Of a DNA stretch of 5,565 nt, positions 1 to 5,565 are shown one piece after another. The notes under the pieces are model-generated. The model did no database searches and was not told the DNA's origin. It worked only from the letters and a program-made list of their open reading frames with translations. Every line of letters starts with the position of its first letter. Within the stretch, counting starts at the first letter, position 1. Source of the DNA: GCA-2730975 sp937893275 (GTDB lineage Bacteria; Verrucomicrobiota; Verrucomicrobiia; Opitutales; Seribacteraceae); NCBI GenBank assembly GCA_963968595.1, contig CAXAHJ010000162.1:1-5565 (forward strand), read 5' to 3'. The position numbers and the translations under genes are program-made.

Positions 1-157
1 CTGCAATGAGACGACGAAGGCGCATGAAAAAACTGGTTGCGGTGTTGCGATGGACACCCACGATTTCAGAGGTCGCCCGCGCGGTCGCTCCGGCAACAAA
101 CATCCTCAGCAGATCCATTTGCTTGCGCGGGCTAAGTCGACTTCTTCTTGCATACAT
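1..157 (-). CDS. IS1595/IS1016-like (ISXO2-type) transposase, N-terminal part, cut by window edge
   Basis: This is the first 52 codons of a transposase reading leftward out of the window; the frame is open to base 1. The translation begins MYARRSRLSPRK and contains FVAGATARATSEIVGVHRNT (residues 20-39) followed by an FF.RLRRLIA stretch. This resembles the N-terminal region of IS1016/ISXO2-type transposases of the IS1595 family (pattern L..FV.G.TAR.A...VGV..NTA..F...LR..I), a helix-turn-helix-like segment that would bind the element ends. The DDE-type catalytic domain would lie beyond the window. The ATG at 157-155 has an AGGA (168-165) seven bases upstream. Only about 40 bases separate the start from the apparent element end, as expected for a compact IS. 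It is oriented with the operon. The family call is recognition from memory, not an alignment; whether the full gene is intact cannot be seen. Confidence 0.8.
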   Translation of the reverse strand, partial: MYARRSRLSPRKQMDLLRMFVAGATARATSEIVGVHRNTATSFFMRLRRLIA

Positions 158-172
158 TTTATCATCCTATTT

Positions 173-196
173 CTACTCCTTAGCTAGGTCAGCCCC
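173..196 (-). repeat. Putative terminal inverted repeat of the IS (transposase-proximal end)
   Basis: Read on the minus strand, the segment begins GGGGCTGACCTAGCTAAG. A run of G followed by CTGA/CTGT is the kind of end seen in IS1016-type elements of the IS1595 family. Only one end is present, so the repeat's length is a guess (about 20-30 bp is usual) and the outer base could be off by a few positions, because four A residues (minus strand) precede the G run. Confidence 0.55.
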
Positions 197-255
197 TTTT
201 ATTTATGTTCCAGAAAGAGCACACCCAACTGATTTGGATAAACTGCAGATGTAAC
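197..255. other. Short gene-free gap between operon end and IS
   Basis: These 59 bases lie between the methyltransferase stop and the apparent IS terminus. I see no stem-loop followed by a T-run on the minus strand, so no intrinsic terminator is evident, and no start codon with a ribosome-binding site. The IS may have landed between the operon and its terminator or next gene. Confidence 0.5.
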
Positions 256-1230
256 TCAGGCACACGCAAAGCGACCTGAGTAGCAAGCATTTTCCGCATG
301 AAAACAAACCTCCCTCAAATTGTTTTCCTTGATAAGAGCATGCACATCTTCTTGGCTAAATCTGAAAGCATTACTAGGACTATACCAATCGTAATTAGTG
401 ATGGCTGAAGTTTCAGGACCAAGTTCTTCATTCCAGAAACATTTGAGGAAATTCCAATAAATGAACCGTTGGATATCCTGTTTGCCTCCTTTGATTCCCA
501 GTGCGGGAATATCGGGAGATTCTATGGTGACATTTAGCTCGCTGAACTGGCGCCCCAGTTCAGTAAGTTGTTCCGACATTTGCCATAATTCCTCACGAGA
601 CATTTGACTGCAGGCAGCACGAAAGTGATCGTCCAAGAGTTCGCGAGGTAAAGCTTTTTTAGCGTAAAAATAACAGGCGATTTCGCCTTTTGGTTTTCGG
701 GCAATTCGAGCCAGCTCTGCAAAGGTGACTTCTGGATCTTCGGTGTGCATGATCACCTGATCGCAATTCACATAATCAACCACCCCATCACACAATCCTG
801 TAGCGGATATATCTCCTTGAACAAAAAATAAATTGGGAAGATCGCCATAAGCCTCTGCCGCTTGCCAGGCTGCCCTGGAAAAATCCATGCCAACAACTAG
901 GGCCTCTGGTGCTAACTCGGCCAACCAAGCGGCTTTGTATCCGAGTCCACAACCCGCATCAAATATGACCTCGCGACTGGAAAGGTATTCCTGTAATGCC
1001 TCCTCACTCGAAAACCCGTACAGTGTGAGATACCAATCACGCTGAAACTTATAGAGGCCTTCCTTTTCATCACTTTTCGCGTACGACTTCCATTTGTCAG
1101 AAAAGACGTCATTGGTTTGCTGTTGGTTAAGAGAATTGGATCTATCAACACTCGCAACAAAATTCCCCTCTACTTCTACCTCCGCATTGAAAAGTTCACG
1201 GAAGCGTTTTTCAAAGATTGAAGCGTTCAT
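256..1230 (-). CDS. Class I SAM-dependent methyltransferase
   Basis: A 324-residue protein predicted to transfer a methyl group from S-adenosylmethionine in the cytoplasm. The SAM-binding Rossmann core is clear: motif I DAGCGLG at residues 91-97, an acidic residue ending strand 2 in VVGMDFS (D116), VQGD at 137-140 (motif III region), and the post-core segment around DQVIMHTEDP (157-166). Ahead of the core, FSDKWKSY (43-50) matches the F..KW..Y segment often seen before this fold in glycan-locus methyltransferases; the C-terminal part carries NYDWYSPSNAFRFS (279-292). The substrate is unknown; context suggests a sugar, sugar-nucleotide or glycan chain. The ATG at 1230 overlaps the acyltransferase stop as ATGA. 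It is the last operon gene visible, ending with TGA at 258-256, 60 bases before an IS. It could instead methylate a small molecule; the fold is secure, the target is not. Confidence 0.9.
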   Translation of the reverse strand: MNASIFEKRFRELFNAEVEVEGNFVASVDRSNSLNQQQTNDVFSDKWKSYAKSDEKEGLYKFQRDWYLTLYGFSSEEALQEYLSSREVIFDAGCGLGYKAAWLAELAPEALVVGMDFSRAAWQAAEAYGDLPNLFFVQGDISATGLCDGVVDYVNCDQVIMHTEDPEVTFAELARIARKPKGEIACYFYAKKALPRELLDDHFRAACSQMSREELWQMSEQLTELGRQFSELNVTIESPDIPALGIKGGKQDIQRFIYWNFLKCFWNEELGPETSAITNYDWYSPSNAFRFSQEDVHALIKENNLREVCFHAENACYSGRFACA

Positions 1231-1781
1231 TCCTCCGATCCCTCACTCTGGTTATGAACTTCTTGGATTGCCGGTCCCATTACCCGGCAAGGACTGCCAT
1301 AAGCCTTACTATAGGCCGGTATATCCTTCAGTACCAAACTATGGGCGCCAATTAGGCACCCATCTCCAATGGAAACCCCTTTGGCAATTACGGTGTGCGG
1401 ACCGATATAGCAATTATCTCCAATACTGGACGGAGATTGGTCATAAGGTGCCTGACCTCCACTGAGAGCCCAAGCAACTGAATCGTGGGTATAAACATGC
1501 ACCCCTGCAGAAATGGAACAGTTTGAACCAATCGTCAAACATCCAGATCCATCAAGGACAACGAAAGGCCCAATCCAAGTATCTTTTCCTACTTTAACAT
1601 CCCCAAAAATCACAACACTATCGTAGCAGGACGCCCCTTCGCCAAATCCTAGTTCTTTGGCTTTTTCCCAGCGATCAACGACGTAGTCCCCAAAAGGAAG
1701 GGATCTTGTCCATCTATCATTAACTTTACGACGCCTCTCAATCCAAAATGCCTTCAGCTCTTTTAAAATATTTTTAACCAC
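1227..1781 (-). CDS. Hexapeptide-repeat (left-handed beta-helix) O-/N-acyltransferase
   Basis: A 184-residue acyltransferase expected to move an acetyl or other acyl group from acyl-CoA onto a sugar hydroxyl or amine. Residues 56-170 show the repeated [I/V/L]-G-x-x turns of a left-handed parallel beta-helix: VKVGKD, LTIGSN, SSIGDN, CYIGPH, VSIGDG, CLIGAH, ending in the usual AYGSPCRVMG cap (160-169). YTHD (97-100) holds H99, positioned like the catalytic histidine of the family. The start is placed at GTG 1781-1779: GGAGG lies six bases upstream, and the resulting N-terminus (VVKNILKEL) is sensible. An in-frame ATG at 1901 would add 40 residues that merely overlap the asnB-like gene in another frame and resemble nothing in the family. 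The gene overlaps the preceding stop by 8 bases and the next start by 4. Its acyl donor and acceptor cannot be read from sequence. Confidence 0.9.
   Translation of the reverse strand: MVKNILKELKAFWIERRRKVNDRWTRSLPFGDYVVDRWEKAKELGFGEGASCYDSVVIFGDVKVGKDTWIGPFVVLDGSGCLTIGSNCSISAGVHVYTHDSVAWALSGGQAPYDQSPSSIGDNCYIGPHTVIAKGVSIGDGCLIGAHSLVLKDIPAYSKAYGSPCRVMGPAIQEVHNQSEGSEE
1240..1244 (-). promoter_or_regulatory. Probable ribosome-binding site for the methyltransferase
   Basis: GAGGG lies 9 bases upstream of the ATG at 1230. A stronger GGAGG (1236-1232) is also present but only one base before the ATG, too close for normal initiation, so the upstream motif or termination-reinitiation through the ATGA overlap is the more likely route. 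Both motifs lie inside the acyltransferase coding sequence. Confidence 0.5.
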
Positions 1782-3654
1782 AATATTCCTCCATAAAATG
1801 TTGCACGTTAAGGAGTGACCAAATGAGGAGTCTTCGGTTTTGTTCGCCGGACAAGTGCCCGGAAACCAATGTTTCGACGGAATGTCGATCCATGAAATCA
1901 TATAGCTGATTGTCTTCAGTAAATAATATTCGCTTCACATAGTCCATACTCTGCCCCTTAAACCAACTGGCGTCCGGCGAGGAAAAACCTTGCTTGGGTG
2001 CGGTGGTAATCGCATCAGGAACATATCGACTCATCACATTCCGAAGAATTTGTTTACCGTCACTTGTCTTTTGGAAATACTGGTTTCTTTTATTACCCGA
2101 ATCGTTCTCATTAATGCGGGTGATCTCAGCCAGATTATTCAGCTTCAAGGACACTGGACAACGGGTCGCAAAATCCACCAAATCATTGTCGAGGAAAGGA
2201 ACGCGTGTTTCCAATCCGTGTGCCATGGAAAGCTTGTCCTCTACAACCAACAGTCCGTGGAGAAATGTTTTTGCCTCAAAATAAAGCGAATGGTTGATAT
2301 AGTCTTCAGGGCGATCCAGTTGGTTTTGATGAGTAGCAAAGACTTCGCGAAAAATGTCCCGTGTAGAAACATCCCCAACATCCTTCCATATCGGAGCAAA
2401 GACATTAGAGATTTCTCGACTAGGTATTAATCTTTGCCAGTATTGGTAGTATTGATCGACATAATGCTCAAAATCTTGGTTGAATGCAGCTCGGTAATAT
2501 CTCCAAGGATATCCCCCAAAGAGCTCATCCCCACCCACCCCTGAAAGTACGACCTTAACAAACTTGCTCGCGAGCGATGCTGCATAAAAGTTCGGATAAC
2601 TTTGGCCTACTCTGGGTTCTTCCAAATGCCACGCTAATCTGGGCAAGCAACGCTCCATATCCCCTGCCTTAAGTACCATCTCATAATGCTCGGTCTTAAA
2701 CTTGGCAGACATGGCTTCGGCCTTATCTCTTTCATCAAAGGCAAGTTCTATCCCTGAAGCGGAACTCAGATCAAAGCCACAGGTAAAAGTTTTGATATAA
2801 GGCAATTGCTTGGCAGCCAGGGCAGTCAAAGTTCCTGAATCCATGCCTCCTGAAAGATAGGAACCCAGTTCCACATCGGTCACTAATTGCCGCTTTAATG
2901 CTTGCTTGAGTAAACGATTCAGTTCCTCTTCATACTCCCGAGAATCCCTGACTCCTTCGGTTTCTTCAAACTGGTAATCCCAATATTTCTCAACATCTAA
3001 GCTTGCGTTTTCACCAGTCGGGCAAATTCTCCCAAGTGTTGCGGCCGGAAACAGCTTTACATTCTCCAGTAAGGTGCGATCGGTAATAATATTCTGAAAA
3101 GTAAAGTATTCTAGCAGAGCTTTTTTATCTATTTCTTTGCAAGCCGCAGGATGTTCAAGGATAACCTTTTGCTCTGAACCAAAAAGGAAGGTGCTTCCCC
3201 ACTGTGCGTAGTAGAGTGGCTTGATCCCATACCTGTCCCGGGCCAGATGAAGCGTCTTTTCCTTCCGATCCCATATGACGTAAGCAAACATCCCGTTAAA
3301 ATGATGAACACATGCCGGACCCCATTCGGCAAAAGCATGCAGCACCACCTCACTATCGGTTTGGGACTGGAACCAGTACCCGACCGCTTGCAGTTCGGCA
3401 CGCAGTTCCTGGAAGTTATATACCTCTCCGTTGTAGCTGAGCACATACCGATGGTCTCGCGAAATCATTGGCTGATGCCCAGCGGCAGACAGATCGATGA
3501 TGGCCAAACGGCGATGACCGATTCCCACATTTCCCTCAACCCATTGGCCTTCTCCATCAGGACCACGGTGAGCAATAACATCGGTCATCTTCCGAAGGAT
3601 TGAAGGAGATGCCGCTTCTTCGTCCAAGTGCACAATACCTGCGATTCCGCACAT
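1774..3654 (-). CDS. asnB: Asparagine synthase-like glutamine-hydrolysing amidotransferase (AsnB family)
   Basis: A 626-residue two-domain enzyme. The N-terminal class II glutaminase domain begins MCGIAGI, so Cys2 becomes the N-terminal nucleophile after Met removal; further landmarks are HRGPDG (29-34), GHRRLAIIDLS (47-56), YNGEVYN (74-80) and TDSE (99-102). It releases ammonia from glutamine. The synthetase domain has the ATP-pyrophosphatase loop SGGMDS (268-273), SGVGGDELFGGY (371-382) and VEDKLSMAHGLETRVPFLD (471-489), and would adenylate a carboxylate and amidate it. All expected catalytic motifs are present and the length is in the normal family range (E. coli AsnB is 554). The ATG overlaps the aminotransferase stop by one base (TGATG), with only a weak GGAA (3669-3666) upstream, suggesting coupling. 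Family members in polysaccharide loci are thought to amidate uronic acids or other sugar carboxylates; making free asparagine is the alternative. The symbol denotes the family, not a proven role. Confidence 0.93.
   Translation of the reverse strand: MCGIAGIVHLDEEAASPSILRKMTDVIAHRGPDGEGQWVEGNVGIGHRRLAIIDLSAAGHQPMISRDHRYVLSYNGEVYNFQELRAELQAVGYWFQSQTDSEVVLHAFAEWGPACVHHFNGMFAYVIWDRKEKTLHLARDRYGIKPLYYAQWGSTFLFGSEQKVILEHPAACKEIDKKALLEYFTFQNIITDRTLLENVKLFPAATLGRICPTGENASLDVEKYWDYQFEETEGVRDSREYEEELNRLLKQALKRQLVTDVELGSYLSGGMDSGTLTALAAKQLPYIKTFTCGFDLSSASGIELAFDERDKAEAMSAKFKTEHYEMVLKAGDMERCLPRLAWHLEEPRVGQSYPNFYAASLASKFVKVVLSGVGGDELFGGYPWRYYRAAFNQDFEHYVDQYYQYWQRLIPSREISNVFAPIWKDVGDVSTRDIFREVFATHQNQLDRPEDYINHSLYFEAKTFLHGLLVVEDKLSMAHGLETRVPFLDNDLVDFATRCPVSLKLNNLAEITRINENDSGNKRNQYFQKTSDGKQILRNVMSRYVPDAITTAPKQGFSSPDASWFKGQSMDYVKRILFTEDNQLYDFMDRHSVETLVSGHLSGEQNRRLLIWSLLNVQHFMEEYCG
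1788..1792 (-). promoter_or_regulatory. Ribosome-binding site that decides the acyltransferase GTG start
   Basis: A perfect GGAGG on the minus strand sits six bases before GTG 1781-1779, within the last codons of the asparagine-synthase-like gene (ATG GAG GAA, encoding Met-Glu-Glu). This is the strongest Shine-Dalgarno in the operon and argues for the GTG start over the in-frame ATG 120 bases upstream. Confidence 0.82.
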
Positions 3655-4820
3655 CAGGGCTGGTATTCCAAGATTTTTTCGATCACGAAATCTTGCTCGT
3701 CTTCCTTCATCCCATGAAACAAAGGAAAGGAAATACTACATTGATCGGCAGCATGTGCTTGGGGAAAGTCTTGCGGATCAATTCCATATTTTTCCCGGTA
3801 ATAACTCAACATATGCACGGCATGAGTAGCTGGGCGTGTGGAAATCCCGACCGATTGAAGCTGATCCATCCAGGAATTGCGCAGTCCATTGATTCTGGAA
3901 ATGGATTGCGGACTTATTGCGTCAGGTTCGAACAGGCATGGATAACTCTGGTAGCCATGCTCATACCCTTCTCTCTCGACGGGTGTCCGGAGCCAAACAA
4001 GATGCTCAAAGGCCTCGTTGTAACGCCCCGCCAACATCCGACGCTCGTCCACGATCTTTTGGGCCCGATCCATTTGAGCCGCCCCAAGCGCACCCTGCAA
4101 ATCCGTCATGCGCTGATTGTAACCGGCATCCGGATGATCAGCTAGCAAATACGGACGAGATCCAAGGTGACGCTGCAAATCCGTCATTTCCGCTCCATGA
4201 TCTCGCAACCTTCTGATTCTTTCCGCCAAAGCCGGGTTGTTGGTTGTCACCATGCCACCTTCACCTGTGGTGATTGCCTTGCGCGGATGGAAACTGAAAC
4301 AACCGGAATCTCCAAAATTTCCGACGTGAGTGCCATTATACTTAGCTCCAAAACCGCAAGCCGCATCCTCAACAACATGAAGGTTGTGATCTCTAGCAAG
4401 GGAAAGAACAGGGTCCATGTCCGCAGCCAAACCAAACAAATGAACCGGCATGACCACCTTCGTGCGAGAGGTGATCTTGTCCGCAATTTGGCTTTCATCG
4501 ATGTTGAAGGTATCGAGATTGACGTCGCAAAAAACAACCGTTCCGCCTAGGTGCTCAACCACGCTGGCAGTGGAAATCCAAGTGAAAGCCGGAACGATCG
4601 CCTCGTCACCGGGACCAAAACCAAGGGCCGCAAGGGAAAGATGCATCGCGGAAGTGCAGGATGTGATTGCAATCGAATGCTTCGCTCCGGTGAAAGCGGA
4701 CCATTTTTGCTCAAAGTCACAAACTTTAGGTCTCTGAACCAACCAGCCGGATGCAAGTGGCTCAAGCACGCTCTCTCTTTCCTGCTCAGTAAGATTCGTA
4801 CGTGCAATAGGTATTTTCAC
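3654..4820 (-). CDS. DegT/DnrJ/EryC1/StrS-family PLP-dependent sugar aminotransferase
   Basis: A 388-residue fold-type I aminotransferase that would convert a keto group on a nucleotide-linked sugar to an amine using glutamate or glutamine as donor. Numbered from the GTG start, visible landmarks are IPIARTNLT (3-11), SGWLVQ (24-29), SCTSAMHLSL (54-63, phosphate-binding side), PAFTW (77-81), the PLP-ring aspartate in VEDAACGFGA (150-159, D152), and FSFHPRKAITTGEGG (175-189), in which K181 is the Schiff-base lysine. GYNQRMTDLQGALG and HGYQSYP are further family signatures. The start is placed at GTG 4820-4818, overlapping the epimerase TAG by one base with GAGAAG seven bases upstream; family proteins begin close to the IP.AR motif. 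An in-frame TTG at 4838 would add six residues but lacks a good ribosome-binding site. Which sugar carbon is aminated cannot be told. It may act on the product of the epimerase/dehydratase gene beside it. Confidence 0.92.
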   Translation of the reverse strand: MKIPIARTNLTEQERESVLEPLASGWLVQRPKVCDFEQKWSAFTGAKHSIAITSCTSAMHLSLAALGFGPGDEAIVPAFTWISTASVVEHLGGTVVFCDVNLDTFNIDESQIADKITSRTKVVMPVHLFGLAADMDPVLSLARDHNLHVVEDAACGFGAKYNGTHVGNFGDSGCFSFHPRKAITTGEGGMVTTNNPALAERIRRLRDHGAEMTDLQRHLGSRPYLLADHPDAGYNQRMTDLQGALGAAQMDRAQKIVDERRMLAGRYNEAFEHLVWLRTPVEREGYEHGYQSYPCLFEPDAISPQSISRINGLRNSWMDQLQSVGISTRPATHAVHMLSYYREKYGIDPQDFPQAHAADQCSISFPLFHGMKEDEQDFVIEKILEYQP

Positions 4821-5565
4821 TAATCGGCTTCTCGCCAAGCAATCAAGTCTTGAAGACCTTTTCCTAGTTCGATCTCGTATTCGAATCCCAAGTCACTTTT
4901 CGCTTTCTTCGGACATCCGATCCGATTCTGCACCATCCTGCGAGCATCGTCTTCCGAGTAAGGCTTGTAGGTGACTTTCAAGTCCGATTGCTTGAGATCC
5001 AAAATCGTATCGCACAATTCACGGATACTTGTTTGCACACCAGTACCAACATTGTAAAATTCATCCGTGGCTTCAGATTGCAAGGCCGAGACATTACAAC
5101 GAGCCACGTCCCGAACGTCAATGAAATCATAAGCTTGCGATCCATCACCATTAATTATCGGAGCCTCATTTGCGTCGATCTTATTAAGCATGATTGGAAT
5201 AACTCCCGTATAAGCTGCCGTTTGGTCTTGATGAGGTCCGTAAACGTTCATGTATCGCAAACCAACGTAGTCCAAACCGTAACGATCATAAAACGCCCGG
5301 CACATGCTTTCCCCTGCAATCTTGGTGGCACCGTAAAAGTTGCGATTGTTAAAGGGATGGGTTTCGGTCATGGGGACCTCGGATGCATCTCCGTAAACGG
5401 AAGCTGAAGAGGAATAGATCAAACGCTTGACCTTGTTCTTCACACAAGCTTCCAGAACATTGAAAGTGCCTTCGATGTTAACATGGAAAGCAGTTCGAGG
5501 AAAATCCTTGCAATGAAGTAGCCACATGGCAGCCAAGTGAATGACATTGTCCATTCCCTCCATAG
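4820..5565 (-). CDS. NAD-dependent sugar-nucleotide epimerase/dehydratase (extended SDR), N-terminus cut by window edge
   Basis: The last 247 or so residues of an extended short-chain dehydrogenase that would oxidise an NDP-sugar with bound NAD(P) and then epimerise, dehydrate or reduce it. The frame is open to the right edge. Counting from the first Met in the window, the landmarks are HLAA (9-12), N29 in NIEGTFNVLEA, SSSASVYG (51-58, with S53 matching the catalytic Ser of GalE), the catalytic pair Y77 and K81 in YGATK, LRYMNVYGP (102-110), and YDFIDVRDVA (145-154). Extended SDRs begin with a GxxGxxG nucleotide-binding loop and a first acidic residue; these, roughly 60-70 residues, must lie beyond base 5565, so the Met at 5563 is not the true start. 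It ends with TAG at 4822-4820, touching the aminotransferase GTG. It resembles UDP-hexose 4-epimerase-type proteins, but the exact reaction cannot be decided from this part. Confidence 0.92.
   Translation of the reverse strand, partial: MEGMDNVIHLAAMWLLHCKDFPRTAFHVNIEGTFNVLEACVKNKVKRLIYSSSASVYGDASEVPMTETHPFNNRNFYGATKIAGESMCRAFYDRYGLDYVGLRYMNVYGPHQDQTAAYTGVIPIMLNKIDANEAPIINGDGSQAYDFIDVRDVARCNVSALQSEATDEFYNVGTGVQTSIRELCDTILDLKQSDLKVTYKPYSEDDARRMVQNRIGCPKKAKSDLGFEYEIELGKGLQDLIAWREAD
4828..4833 (-). promoter_or_regulatory. Modest ribosome-binding site for the aminotransferase GTG start
   Basis: GAGAAG lies seven bases before GTG 4820-4818 and inside the last codons of the epimerase gene. It is weaker than a full GGAGG but better than anything upstream of the alternative TTG at 4838, so it supports the GTG start and coupling to the epimerase stop. 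Confidence 0.45.

Larger units (their letters stand above)
1..196 (-). mobile_element. IS1595-family insertion sequence, left-truncated by window edge
   Basis: The element appears to start at base 196 and run leftward past base 1. The boundary is inferred from the sequence GGGGCTGACCTAGCTAA read on the minus strand from 196, which looks like an IS1016-type terminus, placed about 39 bases ahead of a transposase start codon of the same family. It lies 60 bases beyond the methyltransferase stop codon, so it interrupts no gene seen here but would separate the operon from anything originally downstream. Family members usually make 8-bp target duplications; if the boundary is right, one copy would be bases 197-204. 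The other end is outside the window, so neither the duplication nor the second inverted repeat can be verified. Confidence 0.72.

Noticed and set aside
200..228. Possible minus-strand promoter made of TTGGGT (228-223), a 17-base spacer and TAAATA (205-200), just outside the IS
   Set aside because: Each hexamer matches the sigma-70 consensus at only three of six positions; the spacing alone is not enough in an AT-rich gap.
6..254. An 82-residue plus-strand open frame beginning MRRRRRMKK
   Set aside because: It lies mostly antisense to the transposase start and IS terminus, has no recognisable domain, and the minus-strand reading gives a clear IS1595-type N-terminus.
197..255. Intrinsic terminator after the operon
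   Set aside because: No GC-rich stem followed by a T-run could be found on the minus strand in this gap.
1094..1465. A 123-residue plus-strand open frame across the acyltransferase/methyltransferase junction
   Set aside because: It is antisense to two well-supported genes, with no ribosome-binding site or recognisable domain.
1782..1901. N-terminal extension of the acyltransferase to the ATG at 1901
   Set aside because: The extension overlaps conserved asparagine-synthase coding sequence in another frame, lacks family similarity, and the internal GTG has a far better ribosome-binding site.
3600..4145. A 181-residue plus-strand open frame
   Set aside because: It is antisense to the aminotransferase, whose conserved motifs occupy this stretch; its own translation shows no family pattern.
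1..5565. CRISPR array, tRNA/rRNA gene, defence or toxin-antitoxin system
   Set aside because: No direct-repeat array, no RNA-gene signature and no protein with defence or toxin motifs was seen; the coding content is fully accounted for by sugar-modification genes and one IS.

Overview
The window holds most of one tightly packed operon read leftward (all genes on the minus strand), followed by the first part of an insertion sequence that runs off the left edge. In transcription order (right to left) the genes are: a 5'-truncated NAD-dependent sugar-nucleotide epimerase/dehydratase; a DegT/DnrJ/EryC1/StrS-type PLP sugar aminotransferase; a glutamine-hydrolysing asparagine-synthase-like amidotransferase; a left-handed beta-helix (hexapeptide-repeat) acyltransferase; and a class I SAM-dependent methyltransferase. 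Each stop codon overlaps the next start by 1 to 8 bases, so the genes are almost certainly co-transcribed and translationally coupled. Two starts (aminotransferase and acyltransferase) are best placed at GTG codons inside the overlaps.

The gene set is typical of a bacterial surface-polysaccharide locus (O-antigen, capsule or exopolysaccharide), or less often of a flagellin/S-layer glycosylation island or secondary-metabolite cluster. A plausible reading is synthesis and decoration of an unusual sugar: epimerase/dehydratase and aminotransferase shape an NDP-(keto/amino)sugar, the acyltransferase acylates an amine or hydroxyl, the methyltransferase adds a methyl group, and the AsnB-like enzyme supplies an amide, perhaps on a uronic acid. 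No glycosyltransferase, flippase or polymerase lies in the window, so the polysaccharide assignment rests on family knowledge and context.

At the left, sixty bases after the methyltransferase stop, an IS1595/IS1016-like (ISXO2-type) element begins. Its apparent terminus (GGGGCTGACC..., minus strand) is at base 196, and a transposase N-terminus starts at base 157 and continues past base 1. The element is oriented in the same direction as the operon. Bases 1-120 are visibly richer in G+C (67 of 120) than the adjacent methyltransferase end (22 of 60 at 301-360), consistent with a separate origin.

The organism is a bacterium with Shine-Dalgarno-led genes and moderate G+C; a Gram-negative, possibly aquatic, host is a guess from the gene families. 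Nothing here fixes the phylum. I see no RNA gene, CRISPR array, or convincing promoter or terminator. I do not see an undescribed system; the most open questions are the AsnB-like enzyme's substrate and the sugar this cassette makes.
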